A stretch of 64,000 bases of DNA, taken from Desulfosudis oleivorans Hxd3 (GTDB taxonomy: Bacteria; Desulfobacterota; Desulfobacteria; Desulfobacterales; Desulfosudaceae). The notes under the pieces were generated by a model, which was given only the letters and a program-made list of their open reading frames with translations, did not search any database and had not been told where the DNA came from. The DNA lies in the NCBI RefSeq assembly GCF_000018405.1, contig NC_009943.1, positions 176,417 to 240,416 on the forward strand, given 5' to 3'. Position numbers and translations under genes: made by a program. Below, piece by piece: positions 53,361 through 62,507 of the stretch; positions within the stretch are counted from its first letter, which is position 1, and each line of letters begins with the position of its first letter.

Positions 53361-53441
53361 CGTCGAAAAAAAGCAGCCTGTTTTTTTATCGTTATTGAGT
53401 ATGGTTCTTGACAATCGCTATGTTCTTTTGTATATAACGCC

Positions 53442-53804
53442 ATGGCCAATGATAACAAGAAAAGAACGAAGGCTTATCGTTTGCGGGGTCGAATCTGGAT
53501 AGAGGGGCCGGACGGCACTTTTCTTGGCTACGGGCGGGTGGTTCTGTTGGAGAGGATTCGGGACTACGGCTCTATCAGCGCTGCGGCCCGGTCCATGCAA
53601 ATGTCCTATCGTCACGCCTGGAAACTGGTGGAATTCATGAACGGTCAAAGCCAAATGCCGGTGGTGGAAAAGAGTACCGGTGGCATAGGCGGCGGTGGCG
53701 CGGTACTTACCCCGGCGGGTGAACGTGCAATAGCGTGTTTCTGGTCTGCTTATAAAGAGTTCAAGGCGTTCCTCGCCCAGGGGTCGGCGGAGCTTGAACT
53801 GTAG
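53442..53804 (+). CDS. ModE-like winged-helix regulator (no Mop domain)
   Basis: This 120-residue protein matches the N-terminal DNA-binding domain of ModE: GRVVLLERIRDYGSISAAAR, MSYRHAWKLVEFMN and VEKSTGGIGGGGAVLTPAGE. It lacks the C-terminal molybdate-binding (Mop) domains, so metal sensing would need another protein or this fold alone. It precedes the molybdate/tungstate transporter, which it probably regulates. No clear ribosome site is seen before the ATG. Confidence 0.85.
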   Translation: MANDNKKRTKAYRLRGRIWIEGPDGTFLGYGRVVLLERIRDYGSISAAARSMQMSYRHAWKLVEFMNGQSQMPVVEKSTGGIGGGGAVLTPAGERAIACFWSAYKEFKAFLAQGSAELEL

Positions 53805-53895
53805 TTTTTTTTGTGTTGCGTTATGTTTGGCGGAATACAACCGATGGTACATATTCATCACAATCAGCACGGCGGTCCAAGAGGAGGTAATAAAC

Positions 53896-54771
53896 ATGCG
53901 AAAGACGGTTTTTTTCTTACTGGTCGGACTCGGACTTACATTGTTTGGGGGGGGGCAGGCAACCGTCAAGGCGGAGAGCGATTCTATAACGGTTTTTTGT
54001 GGATCAGCGAACAAGCCCGCAATGGAAGAGATTGCCGCCAAGTTCAAGCAGGAGAAAAACATCAACGTAAATATGATATTCGGCGGATCGGGCACGCTGC
54101 TTTCCCAGATTGAGCTTTCCAAAAAAGGGGAAATCTACTTGCCGGGCTCGCCGGATTACATCATCATCGCCGAACGGAAAAAACTTATTGTAGAAAACAG
54201 CGCTCGGATCGTGGCGTATCTTGTCCCTGCCATTATAACCCCCGCGGGTAATCCCGCGAATATTCATTCCCTGAAAGACCTTGCCAGGCCCGGCGTTCGC
54301 GTAGGCATTGGGAACCCGGAAACGGTGTGTCTGGGGCTCTATGGCATTGAGCTTCTGGAGAAGAACTCGCTGCTGGCACCGGTTTTAAAAAATGTAGTAA
54401 CGTTTGGCGGAAGCTGCTCAAAAACGGCAAACCTGGCCGCGATGAACCAGGTTGACGCCATTCTGGGATGGCGGGTGTTTCATTACTGGAATCCTGATCG
54501 TATGGCGTTTGTGCCTATTGATCCGGATCAGATACCAAGACTTTCCCATATTCCTATTTCCATTCCCATCTATACCAAGGACATAAAACTTTCAGAGGCT
54601 TTTATTGAATTCGTGCTTTCTCCGGTGGGAAGGGAGGCGTATGAAAAATACGGGTATCTCGCCTCTCTGGACAAGGCGCAGGTATTCGCTCCACAGGCGC
54701 CTGTGGGTGGCGAATACACCCTTCCAGCCGCCTATTTCGACATCATGAAAGATTTAAGGCAGCAAAAATGA
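53896..54771 (+). CDS. Molybdate/tungstate-type ABC transporter substrate-binding protein
   Basis: This 291-residue protein has a signal peptide (about 1-27) and a ModA/WtpA-like binding fold: ITVFCGSANKPAMEEIAAKF, FGGSGTLLSQIE, GSPDYIIIAE, and GIGNPETVCLG. It should capture an oxyanion in the periplasm. The ATG at 53896 follows GAGGAGG by 8 bases; frames starting upstream overlap the ModE-like gene. The stop overlaps the permease start by four bases. Confidence 0.85.
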   Translation: MRKTVFFLLVGLGLTLFGGGQATVKAESDSITVFCGSANKPAMEEIAAKFKQEKNINVNMIFGGSGTLLSQIELSKKGEIYLPGSPDYIIIAERKKLIVENSARIVAYLVPAIITPAGNPANIHSLKDLARPGVRVGIGNPETVCLGLYGIELLEKNSLLAPVLKNVVTFGGSCSKTANLAAMNQVDAILGWRVFHYWNPDRMAFVPIDPDQIPRLSHIPISIPIYTKDIKLSEAFIEFVLSPVGREAYEKYGYLASLDKAQVFAPQAPVGGEYTLPAAYFDIMKDLRQQK

Positions 54772-55544
54772 ATCGTGTTTTTGATGCCATCATCTGGGGA
54801 ACCGCAGGGCTTCTTATTCTTGCTTTTATCGGCCTTTTCGCGGGCATGCTGGTCGAACTGGGACAGGAAAAAGTTCTCTCGTCTCCCGATTTGGGAAGAG
54901 TCCTTTTTGCGGTAAAGCTTTCTCTTTTCACGGCCACAATCGCCTCTGTTTTCGCCCTGGCAGTTTCCGTGCCCGTGGCGTATCTCTTTTCCAGACATAC
55001 CTTTTTCGGTAAACGGTTTTTTGATACCCTGCTTGATTTGCCGATCGTTCTGTCTCCCATTGCCCTTGGGGCCATGCTCCTTATCTTTTTTAATACGCCG
55101 TTGGGAAAACAGCTTAACCATTATTTCGGCCCTTTTGTTTTTGAGGTGAAGGGAATTATTCTGGCCCAGTTTTTTGTGGTGGTCGGGCTGTCCTTGCGAT
55201 TGCTGCGGGCGACGTTTGAAGGGATCGACGAGGAATATGAAAATCTGGCCCGAACACTGGGGTATAGCAAAATGCGGACGTTTTTCCGCGTGGTGCTGCC
55301 CATGGCCGGTAAAGGTATTATCTCTTCTTTTTTGCTGGTCTGGGGAAGGTCCATCGGGGAGTTTGGCGCCACGGTGACCCTGGCCGGCGCCATGACCATG
55401 AAGACGGAAACCATTCCCGTTGCCATCTATTTAAGCTTTGAGTCCGCCAACATTACGGGCGCCCTGATTTATATTACGCTTCTGGTTACCATGTCGCTGG
55501 CCATTCTTTTTTTTGTAAGAACATTAAAGGTGGGAACGATATGA
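54768..55544 (+). CDS. Molybdate/tungstate ABC transporter permease (ModB/WtpB-like)
   Basis: This 258-residue inner-membrane permease has about six helices and the EAA-like ATPase contact LARTLGYSKMRTFFRVVLP (about 162-180) with GRSIGEFGATVTLAGA, the ModB/WtpB/CysT signature. It overlaps the binding protein and the ATPase gene by four bases on each side, so the three are translationally coupled. Confidence 0.88.
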   Translation: MNRVFDAIIWGTAGLLILAFIGLFAGMLVELGQEKVLSSPDLGRVLFAVKLSLFTATIASVFALAVSVPVAYLFSRHTFFGKRFFDTLLDLPIVLSPIALGAMLLIFFNTPLGKQLNHYFGPFVFEVKGIILAQFFVVVGLSLRLLRATFEGIDEEYENLARTLGYSKMRTFFRVVLPMAGKGIISSFLLVWGRSIGEFGATVTLAGAMTMKTETIPVAIYLSFESANITGALIYITLLVTMSLAILFFVRTLKVGTI

Positions 55545-56632
55545 ATCACGCCCATCTTCAGGTTGATGGACTGACCCTTTCCCTGGGCGGATTCTGCCTT
55601 CGGGATATTCATCTTTTATGTGCAAAAGGAGAGTACCATGTCCTGCTGGGTCCCACGGGAAGCGGCAAGACATCATTGATGAGATGTATTCTGGGTTTCT
55701 ACAGGATCAATCAGGGGGCCCTCTATTTGAACGGAAAAGAGATTACCCATACACTGCCGGAAGACCGTCATATGGGATATGTTCCTCAGCACTACTCTCT
55801 TTTTCCCCACCTGAAGGTGGAGGGAAATATAAGATTCGGGTTCCGATCCGGAAAGTACCCGTCTCAAAACGCCGACAGAACTGTAGACCGGCTGTGTGAC
55901 ATGCTCCAGATTCAGCATCTTCGAAAAAGGGATGTTCGACATCTTTCCGGCGGCGAGAAACAGAAAGTCGCGCTTGCCCGGGCCCTGGCCATTCAACCCG
56001 ACATTATATTGCTTGACGAACCCTTTTCATCCATAGATGAAGGTGCCAAGCGCAGCCTGTGGATTAACCTGAAGGCAATCATTAATGAAATCAGCATCAC
56101 CGCCTTTCACATCACCCACAACCTGGAAGAGGCCTACAGCATGGGCGAGCGACTCTCGGTGCTGCTAAACGGCGAGCTTCATCAGAGCGGCCCCAAAGAG
56201 GATATTTTTGAGCGGCCGGCAACCCAGGAGGTGGCCCGCTACCTGAACTACCGGAATCTTTTTTCAGGGGTAGCCCATGCGCATCCTGAAGGCGCGAGGA
56301 TTGACACCGACTGCTTCAGTGTCGTGCTGTCAAAAAAGATTTCCCCCGGCACAAGGGTAAACCTTTGCGTCCGGCAGCAGGACATCAAAATTGTCAAGCA
56401 GGACAACGCCGTAAAACCGGCCATGCGGCATAACATACTTCATGGCCATATCGTTTCCCTGTTTCCCTTTCCGGAATATTGTCTGGTCTGGTTCAGAGTA
56501 GAGGGAAGCACCCGGGAGTATGACCTGGAAATAAAACTTCCGCCCTATCTTCGGGAACGGTATAAGCTTTTTGCCGGTAAACAAACGGACGTGGCCTTCT
56601 GGGAGCCCAGCATCATTGTGTTTCCCGACTAA
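55541..56632 (+). CDS. ABC transporter ATPase (ModC/WtpC-like), paralogue 1
   Basis: This 363-residue ATPase has Walker A GPTGSGKTS, the Q-loop VPQHYSLFPHL, signature LSGGEKQK, Walker B IILLDEPFSSID and a switch His in HITHN. A C-terminal regulatory domain (about 240-363) may bind oxyanion. It is closely similar over its whole length to the ATPase at 58749, with identical runs such as ITAFHITHNLEEAYSMGERL. It energises the permease encoded immediately upstream. Confidence 0.9.
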   Translation: MNHAHLQVDGLTLSLGGFCLRDIHLLCAKGEYHVLLGPTGSGKTSLMRCILGFYRINQGALYLNGKEITHTLPEDRHMGYVPQHYSLFPHLKVEGNIRFGFRSGKYPSQNADRTVDRLCDMLQIQHLRKRDVRHLSGGEKQKVALARALAIQPDIILLDEPFSSIDEGAKRSLWINLKAIINEISITAFHITHNLEEAYSMGERLSVLLNGELHQSGPKEDIFERPATQEVARYLNYRNLFSGVAHAHPEGARIDTDCFSVVLSKKISPGTRVNLCVRQQDIKIVKQDNAVKPAMRHNILHGHIVSLFPFPEYCLVWFRVEGSTREYDLEIKLPPYLRERYKLFAGKQTDVAFWEPSIIVFPD

Positions 56633-56756
56633 CAAGAGTCCATTCATCTGGTATGAAGACACGAAAAACGTTTCTGGATGGAAACTAACAAGGCCGCAGA
56701 ATCGTTCGGTCGGGCTTTGGTAAAAAGGTCGCTAACGACACAACCGAAAAGTTTAG

Positions 56757-56860
56757 TTTCACCGCAAAGACGCAGAGGTCGCAAAAAAAAGCGTAAACAC
56801 TGCGCGCAAAGGTGAAAAAACAATCCTTTGCGTACGTTTCGCCTTTGCGGCGCAAAAAAA
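56757..56860. repeat. CACCGCAAAG-type dispersed repeat region
   Basis: The 337-base gap 56633-56969 has no gene. It carries TTTCACCGCAAAGACGCAG (56757-56775) and inverted relatives (GCGCAAAGGTGAAA, CGCCTTTGCGGCGC). A similar copy lies at 59900-59920. Confidence 0.5.
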
Positions 56861-56969
56861 GAAAACCGTCAACATCAAAAGGCCGTCTTCCAGAACGGAA
56901 AGAAAATTCAACTTTAGAGGCAGCCGAAAATTTTTTGCTTTTCATTGACGAGAGGAAAGGAGCTGTACT

Positions 56970-58004
56970 GTGTGTAGAAAATTCGGTATCGCCGTCTGTC
57001 TGGTTTCCCTGTTTTTAATAATACAGTTTCCCGGCCTGTCTGTCGCTGAAACCCTGCCTGGTAACGGACAGGAGAAAGTCCGTATGGCCGTGGAGTTCAT
57101 GGACCATGCCGCCGCCGCCTTTGTCGCACGGGAAAAAGGATGGTTTACTGAGGCCGGCCTTGACGTGACGGCCTATGAAAGCTATGCCACGGGCATGGCC
57201 CTGGCCGCGGCCCTGGCCAGGGGTGATATTGACGCGGCTTTTATTTGCCTGGTTCCCGCTGTGAACTCCCGGTTCAACGCCGGGGTGCCCGTCAAGATCG
57301 TTGCCGGCACGCACAAGCACGGTTACGGGGTGGTGGTCAATAAAAAGAAAATCAAAACAGCCAGGGATCTGGAGCGGCCGGATATTTGCGTGGGCTGCAT
57401 TCGGCAGGGCGGGGCCGTGGATGTGATGTTGAATAAAGCCGTTGACGTTTTCCACCTGGACAGGGAAGCTGTTTTGCCAAAAATACGGCGCATGCCCCCG
57501 GAAAAACAGCTGCTGGCCCTTCAGACCGGCCAACTGGACGCGGTCGTGCTGCCCGAGCAGTGGGCCACCATGGCCGAGGCCGGGGATTTTGAGATGCTTT
57601 TTACCAGCCGGGATGTGTGGCCGAACATGCAGGGCAGCGTGCTGGTGGTCAAGGAGGATCTGATTGACAAGCGACCCGCCGTGGTGCGACAACTGATCGC
57701 CGTGCTGGAACAATCCACCGCCTGGATGAACAGTCATCCCCGGGAGGCGGCCGAAATCGTGTCCCGGCAGCTTCAAACTATGGGTGGCGGCGACGGCCCG
57801 GACCTGGGGGCCGGTACCCGCACGGTCATTACGCCCGCCGTTGTTGAGCGTTCCATGACCCGCATGGATTTTACCACTGCCATTAATCCCGCCGAGGTGC
57901 AGCGCGCCATCGATTTTATGGCGCGCCTGGGATACCTGAAAAAGGCGGCGCCGGCGGCGGAAATTTTGGACTTGCGGTTTCTGGAGGCCGGAGGTGGAGA
58001 GTAA
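56970..58004 (+). CDS. SsuA/NMT1-like ABC transporter substrate-binding protein
   Basis: This 344-residue periplasmic binding protein has a signal peptide (about 1-26) and the NMT1/SsuA fold: FMDHAAAAFVAREKGWFTEAG split over the first helix, GDIDAAFICLVPAVNSRFNAG, and TGQLDAVVLPEQWATMAE. Such proteins usually bind nitrate, sulfonates, taurine or thiamine precursors. The GTG at 56970 follows AAAGGAG by 7 bases. The gene continues into a SsuC-like permease and an ATPase of the Mod/Wtp type, so the ligand could be an oxyanion or organic metal complex. Confidence 0.85.
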   Translation: MCRKFGIAVCLVSLFLIIQFPGLSVAETLPGNGQEKVRMAVEFMDHAAAAFVAREKGWFTEAGLDVTAYESYATGMALAAALARGDIDAAFICLVPAVNSRFNAGVPVKIVAGTHKHGYGVVVNKKKIKTARDLERPDICVGCIRQGGAVDVMLNKAVDVFHLDREAVLPKIRRMPPEKQLLALQTGQLDAVVLPEQWATMAEAGDFEMLFTSRDVWPNMQGSVLVVKEDLIDKRPAVVRQLIAVLEQSTAWMNSHPREAAEIVSRQLQTMGGGDGPDLGAGTRTVITPAVVERSMTRMDFTTAINPAEVQRAIDFMARLGYLKKAAPAAEILDLRFLEAGGGE

Positions 58005-58752
58005 ACTCAAGCCTGCCTGGGGGTTTTTGCCGGTGGCGATTTTTCTGGTTGCCTGGGAAGTGGTGGCCAGGGCCGGCATATTGCCGGGCCGGTTTTTTCT
58101 GCCCCCCTTTTCCGAGGTGATGGCCGAGTTTTACCGCCTGACCGTTACCGGCGTGCTGGGCAAAAGCTTTGCCGCCAGCCTGGGCCGGGTGTTGATCGGA
58201 TTTTTCGCCGGGTCCGTGGCCGGCATTGTGGTGGGTACGGCCATGGGATGGCGGCGCCTGATCGACAAAACCCTGTCTCCCATCATCAGCCTTTTTTATC
58301 CCATTCCGGCCCTGGGCTGGATTCCCCTTCTGATGCTGTGGATCGGCATCAACGAGATGCTGCCCATCACCCTGATTTTCATCTGCTCCTTTTTTCCTGT
58401 CCTCTACAACACGGTCACCGGCATCAAGCAGGTGGACGCCGACTACATTCTCGTGGCCCGGACCCTTGGGGCCTCCGAAGGCCGCATCCTTTTTGCCGTG
58501 GTGCTGCCCCTGGCCCTGCCCAACATCTTTACCGGCCTGCGCCTGGAGGCGGGCATGGCCTGGCGCACGGTGATCGCCGCCGAGATGGTGGCCATTCCCA
58601 CGGGTATCGGGGCGCTGCTGATGCGGGCCGAAAGCCTGATGCGCATCGACATCATTATTGTGTGCCTCATCGTGCTGGCCGTCATGTGTCTTGTCTTTGA
58701 GAACCTGTTTGCCTGGCTGGAGCGGCGGTTGACCGGGGGGTGGAAATCATGA
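57994..58752 (+). CDS. SsuC-like ABC transporter permease
   Basis: This 252-residue permease has about six helices and the SsuC/TauC signature VARTLGASEGRILFAVVLPL (about 149-168), GLRLEAGMAWRTVIAAEMV. It overlaps the binding-protein gene by 11 bases (GTG start at 57994) and the ATPase by four (ATGA), giving a tightly coupled operon. Confidence 0.87.
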   Translation: MESKLKPAWGFLPVAIFLVAWEVVARAGILPGRFFLPPFSEVMAEFYRLTVTGVLGKSFAASLGRVLIGFFAGSVAGIVVGTAMGWRRLIDKTLSPIISLFYPIPALGWIPLLMLWIGINEMLPITLIFICSFFPVLYNTVTGIKQVDADYILVARTLGASEGRILFAVVLPLALPNIFTGLRLEAGMAWRTVIAAEMVAIPTGIGALLMRAESLMRIDIIIVCLIVLAVMCLVFENLFAWLERRLTGGWKS

Positions 58753-59840
58753 GCCCCACCTTTCTTCAGATTGCCAGCCTGAATCTTGCCCTGGGAAAGT
58801 TTTGCCTTAAAGACATTAACCTGTCCTGCGGCCGGGGGGAATATCATGTGCTGCTGGGACCCACGGGCAGCGGCAAATCCACATTGATGAAGTGCATTCT
58901 CGGGTTTTATCCCTCCCACGGCGGTGCTGTTTTTTTAAACGGCCAGGACGTCAGCCGCCGCCGGCCTGAAGAGCGGCGCATCGGGTATGTGCCCCAGAAC
59001 TACTCGCTGTTTCCCCACCTGGACGTGGAAAAAAACATTCGGTTCGGTCTTCACGGCGCCGGGGGCGCCGATGCCGACCGCATCGTGGACCGGCTTTGCG
59101 ACATTCTGGGTATCAACGGCCTGCGAAGCCGGGCCATTGCAAACCTCTCCGGCGGGGAGCGACAGAAGGTGGCCCTGGCCCGCGCCCTGGCCATTGCCCC
59201 GGACATGGTATGTTTAGATGAGCCGTTCTCCTCCATCGACGAAGGGGCCAAGCGACTGCTCTGGGTGGAGATGAAAAAGATCATTCAGGAGATCGGCATC
59301 ACCGCCTTTCACATCACCCACAACCTGGAAGAGGCCTACAGCATGGGCGAGCGGCTCTCCGTGCTGCTGGACGGAAAGCTTCACCAGAGTGGCCCCAAGC
59401 AGGCGATATTTGAACGCCCGGCCACCTGCGACGTGGCCCGGTTTTTAAATTACCGCAACATTTTTACCGGTACGGCCCACACCCATTCAGACGGTACCCG
59501 CATCGACACCGACCGCTTTTCCGTGGTGGTTTCAAAAAAAATTACCCCCGGCACGCGGGCCACCTTCTGCGTTCGCCAGCAGGACATCAAGATTTTAAAG
59601 CCGGACAAGACCTTAAAGCCGGCCCTTTCCCACAACAGGCTGTCCGGCCGCATCGTCTCGGTATTTCCCTTTCCCGAGTACTGCATGGTCTGCTTTCAGA
59701 TCAGCGGCAGCCCCCAGATCCACGACCTGGAGATCAAGCTGCCCCCCTACTTGCGGGAGCGCCACGACCTGTATGAAGGAAAGGAAATATCGGTGGCCTT
59801 CTGGGAACCCAGCATTATCCTGTTTGACGGATCAAATTGA
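58749..59840 (+). CDS. ABC transporter ATPase, paralogue 2
   Basis: This 363-residue ATPase matches the 55541 product in length and domain order: GPTGSGKST, VPQNYSLFPHL, LSGGERQK, CLDEPFSSIDEGAKRLLW, HITHN, and the same C-terminal regulatory domain ending in SVAFWEPSIILF. SsuC-type permeases normally pair with a short SsuB ATPase without such a domain, so this ATPase seems recruited from the neighbouring molybdate/tungstate system. The ATG at 58749 overlaps the permease stop; a GTG at 58740 is possible. Confidence 0.88.
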   Translation: MSPTFLQIASLNLALGKFCLKDINLSCGRGEYHVLLGPTGSGKSTLMKCILGFYPSHGGAVFLNGQDVSRRRPEERRIGYVPQNYSLFPHLDVEKNIRFGLHGAGGADADRIVDRLCDILGINGLRSRAIANLSGGERQKVALARALAIAPDMVCLDEPFSSIDEGAKRLLWVEMKKIIQEIGITAFHITHNLEEAYSMGERLSVLLDGKLHQSGPKQAIFERPATCDVARFLNYRNIFTGTAHTHSDGTRIDTDRFSVVVSKKITPGTRATFCVRQQDIKILKPDKTLKPALSHNRLSGRIVSVFPFPEYCMVCFQISGSPQIHDLEIKLPPYLRERHDLYEGKEISVAFWEPSIILFDGSN

Positions 59841-59899
59841 CCTTTAAATGCAAAAGGCTTACAACATCTCAAGACGATAGCGGATTTCAAAAAATCAAA

Positions 59900-59920
59900 T
59901 TCACCGCAAAGGGCGCAAAG
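59900..59920. repeat. CACCGCAAAG-type dispersed repeat copy
   Basis: TCACCGCAAAGGGCGCAAAG (59901-59920) resembles the element at 56757 and sits between the ATPase and the DUF364 gene. Confidence 0.5.
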
Positions 59921-59961
59921 AAAAATATTGATTCAAGACTCCACAATACAGGAAACACATC

Positions 59962-60690
59962 ATGTCCACAAAACTTTACGACCAGATAAAAGAGCGGTTT
60001 GCAAGCATCTGCGATCAGTATGACCTGATGGACCAGGACGTGACGGTCAAGGCCCGCACCCTGTCCACAGAAGAGGCCATCGGCGATCCCGAGGCAGACG
60101 ACTTTCCCTTGCAGCAGGGCCGGGAGCGGCTGATGCAGGCCGATTTTTCAGGCTCCCTGGGCCAGGCCTTTACCGACAGGTTTGGGGATTTTAAAGGCCC
60201 GTTGCGCGAGATTCTGGCCATGCCCCTGGAAAACAACTACCGCCGGGCCATTTTCGTGGCCACCATAAACGCGGTGATGCGCCACCTGGGCCTGGCCGAC
60301 AAAACCATTCACTGCAGAGACAAAGGCCCGGCTGACTGCGCAGCGGCCCTGGCCGCATTTCTGGCAGAAGAGTACGGCGACATAAAAATTCTTCAGGTGG
60401 GGTTTCAGCCGGCCATGGTGGAAGCCCTGGCCAAACGGTTTGACTATCGCATCGTGGACATGGACCCGGACAATATCGGCACTGAAAAGCGCGGCGCCCG
60501 CATCGAAGGCCCGGACGCCACGGCCGATGCCATAAAGTGGGCCGACCTGCTGCTGGTCACCGGCACCACCGTGGTCAACGGCACCATCGAACAGTTTCTC
60601 ACCGACACGCCGGTGCTCTTCTACGGTACCACCATTGCCGGCGCCGCCGAACTCATGGGCTGGCCCCGGTTCTGCGCCTGCGGCACGTAA
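59962..60690 (+). CDS. DUF364 protein (putative heavy-metal chelation), paralogue of the 27504 gene
   Basis: This 242-residue protein has the DUF364 pattern: NAVMRHLGLADKTIHC, KILQVGFQPAMVEAL, DLLLVTGTTVVNGTIEQFL and VLFYGTTIAGAAELMG. The N-terminal part differs from the 27504 protein. It follows the second ABC transporter by 121 bases, so it may process or hold the imported metal; the function is not established. CAGGAAAC precedes the ATG. Confidence 0.78.
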   Translation: MSTKLYDQIKERFASICDQYDLMDQDVTVKARTLSTEEAIGDPEADDFPLQQGRERLMQADFSGSLGQAFTDRFGDFKGPLREILAMPLENNYRRAIFVATINAVMRHLGLADKTIHCRDKGPADCAAALAAFLAEEYGDIKILQVGFQPAMVEALAKRFDYRIVDMDPDNIGTEKRGARIEGPDATADAIKWADLLLVTGTTVVNGTIEQFLTDTPVLFYGTTIAGAAELMGWPRFCACGT

Positions 60691-60895
60691 AGGCCGATGT
60701 GCGCCCGGCCCGGTCGCATTAGCATGGCTTGACTTATAGCAGAAAAGCATAATATTGTTTTGACAGATGTTCTTTTTCAGAACGGCATGAAACCGGCGCG
60801 CCGGTCAAAAGATATGGCCCGGATGGCGCCGGGTTTGTGCCGGAAGAGAACGCAGACGGAAGTCCAACCCCCTTCACCAGACAAGGAGGCTGAAA

Positions 60896-61141
60896 ATGTA
60901 CGACAAGCAAACACTGTGTGACAAGATTCGAAAGATCTACCCCGATATCGGGGAGTGCGGTATTGATGTGAAGGTCGATTATGACGAAGGCCAGAAGGCC
61001 TGGACGGTGTTACTGAAAAAAGGCAACCATGAACTGAAAACCTATCTGGAGCCGGAGGATGCCGACACCTGCATGGACGGTAAGCAGTGTATCGGTCTTG
61101 GCATTCAGATCGCTCAGCTCAAGGACAATGTCGGCCTGTAG
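60896..61141 (+). CDS. Small conserved-type hypothetical protein with four cysteines
   Basis: This 81-residue acidic protein has Cys8, Cys21, Cys59 and Cys65 (TCMDGKQCIG), a possible metal or redox site, and no signal peptide or helix in the membrane. No family was recognised. The ribosome site AAGGAGG is 6 bases from the ATG, and a strong terminator follows, so it is a real gene transcribed on its own. The 205-base gap before it (60691-60895) holds nothing else recognised. Confidence 0.75.
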   Translation: MYDKQTLCDKIRKIYPDIGECGIDVKVDYDEGQKAWTVLLKKGNHELKTYLEPEDADTCMDGKQCIGLGIQIAQLKDNVGL

Positions 61142-61169
61142 TCTTCGGCCATTTAAAAAAACCGTTAAC

Positions 61170-61209
61170 GCCGGCAGATGTGAAAATTCGCATCTGCCGG
61201 CTTTTTTTT
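61170..61209 (+). terminator. Rho-independent terminator after small Cys protein
   Basis: GCCGGCAGATG and CATCTGCCGGC form an 11-bp stem (61170-61201) with a 10-base loop, followed by eight T residues. Confidence 0.92.
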
Positions 61210-61252
61210 GCAAAAGAGCGCTCCGCCGTGTTCCGGCAGAGACCGCCCATGC

Positions 61253-62290
61253 TCATCCGGCATAGCCGTTCAGGTACGCTTCCAGAACGACGTTTGCCGG
61301 CCGGTTGTCTACGGCCGATCCTGTCTGAATGGCGTGAATCAGCCGGTCGTCTGAAAGGATTTTTTCCACGATGGCCGGGTCGCTGGTGCGGGACTTCAGG
61401 TAGGCGCCGATAAGGATTTTAACCGCCTCTTTTCGGGCAGCGTCAGATCCCCACGCATAGAGCAGTTTCTGTGAAACGATGCCGTTTTGCGTGGTGACCA
61501 GGTCGTAGAGCGGCATGTGGCCGGCCATGAGGTCGATGACCGCTTTTGACTGAATGATCTCGGCCAGGCGGGCTGAGGCGATCTGCTGCGTGCGGGTCTT
61601 GTCGGCCAGAATCCGGTCGCACAACGCCTTGTCCAGCGATTGTTCTCCCAGGGCGATGTATTTTTCCGTTACCGCCTTTTTCTGCATGTTGGAAAGCTTG
61701 TCAAAGAGAAACCGGTTGGCGATCATTTTGGAAAGGGTGTCCGGCAGGCTGCCGGCCAGGTCCACGTTGTACTGGTAGATCACCCCGGTTTTGTCCGGAG
61801 TGATAAACTCGAACGTGTAGTGCCCTGAGAACATGGGCACCCGGATGAGCCTGGCCTCGGTTTCCGGCCATTGGTCCACGTTTTGCAGGGAAAAGAAGGC
61901 CCGGCCGCGGTCCATGTCGTACGTTATCGTGGCGTGAATGATGATTTCCCGGTCGGAAAGGGGCCAGGGCAGATCAAGAACGATGCGGACCTTTTTGTCG
62001 TCCCGGTTGATAAAATCCATGGAGGACCCATGGGAACAGTAGGGCATCCAGTCGGTATAGGTCTCCACGTCCCGGACCAGCTCACTGACCACGTAGATGG
62101 GGGCGTCCACCACGGTGACCGCCTTGAATTCAAAGATCCCCGTACCCTGGTATTGACGGCTGTAGGACTTTATGCCGTTTTTGTCCATCACCCGTTTCCA
62201 GCCGCCGGCCTCCAGGGGATCAGAAGCAACGGCAGAGACAACAAGAGAAAACCACAGAACCAGAACAGCCGCACCGCATTTTTGAAGCAT
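61253..62290 (-). CDS. Periplasmic START-domain protein
   Basis: This 345-residue protein has a signal peptide (about 1-23, ending SAVAS) and a START/SRPBCC lipid-binding domain (about 30-215; GWKRVMDKNGIKSYSRQ, DWMPYCSHGSSM, DLPWPLSDREIIIHATI). A helical C-terminal region without a recognised family follows (about 216-345). It may bind a hydrophobic ligand in the periplasm. The ATG at 62290 gives the signal peptide; a frame open further upstream lacks one. Confidence 0.78.
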   Translation of the reverse strand: MLQKCGAAVLVLWFSLVVSAVASDPLEAGGWKRVMDKNGIKSYSRQYQGTGIFEFKAVTVVDAPIYVVSELVRDVETYTDWMPYCSHGSSMDFINRDDKKVRIVLDLPWPLSDREIIIHATITYDMDRGRAFFSLQNVDQWPETEARLIRVPMFSGHYTFEFITPDKTGVIYQYNVDLAGSLPDTLSKMIANRFLFDKLSNMQKKAVTEKYIALGEQSLDKALCDRILADKTRTQQIASARLAEIIQSKAVIDLMAGHMPLYDLVTTQNGIVSQKLLYAWGSDAARKEAVKILIGAYLKSRTSDPAIVEKILSDDRLIHAIQTGSAVDNRPANVVLEAYLNGYAG

Positions 62291-62507
62291 GATACCACCC
62301 GAACAAAGCGTTACCTGTTGCAATGTTGGCGGGCCGCCGGAACAGGCGCGCCCGCGGACACGGACCAAGAGGATATTTATATGCCGCCAGCCGGCCGCAT
62401 GCAAGCAAAACCGGCAAAAAAAGCCGGTGCAAGACAACTGCGCCGGCTTTGCAAAACCGGCGGAATATGTTTTAACCCGAAATGTGCGGGCGTAAAATGG
62501 AGAGGTC

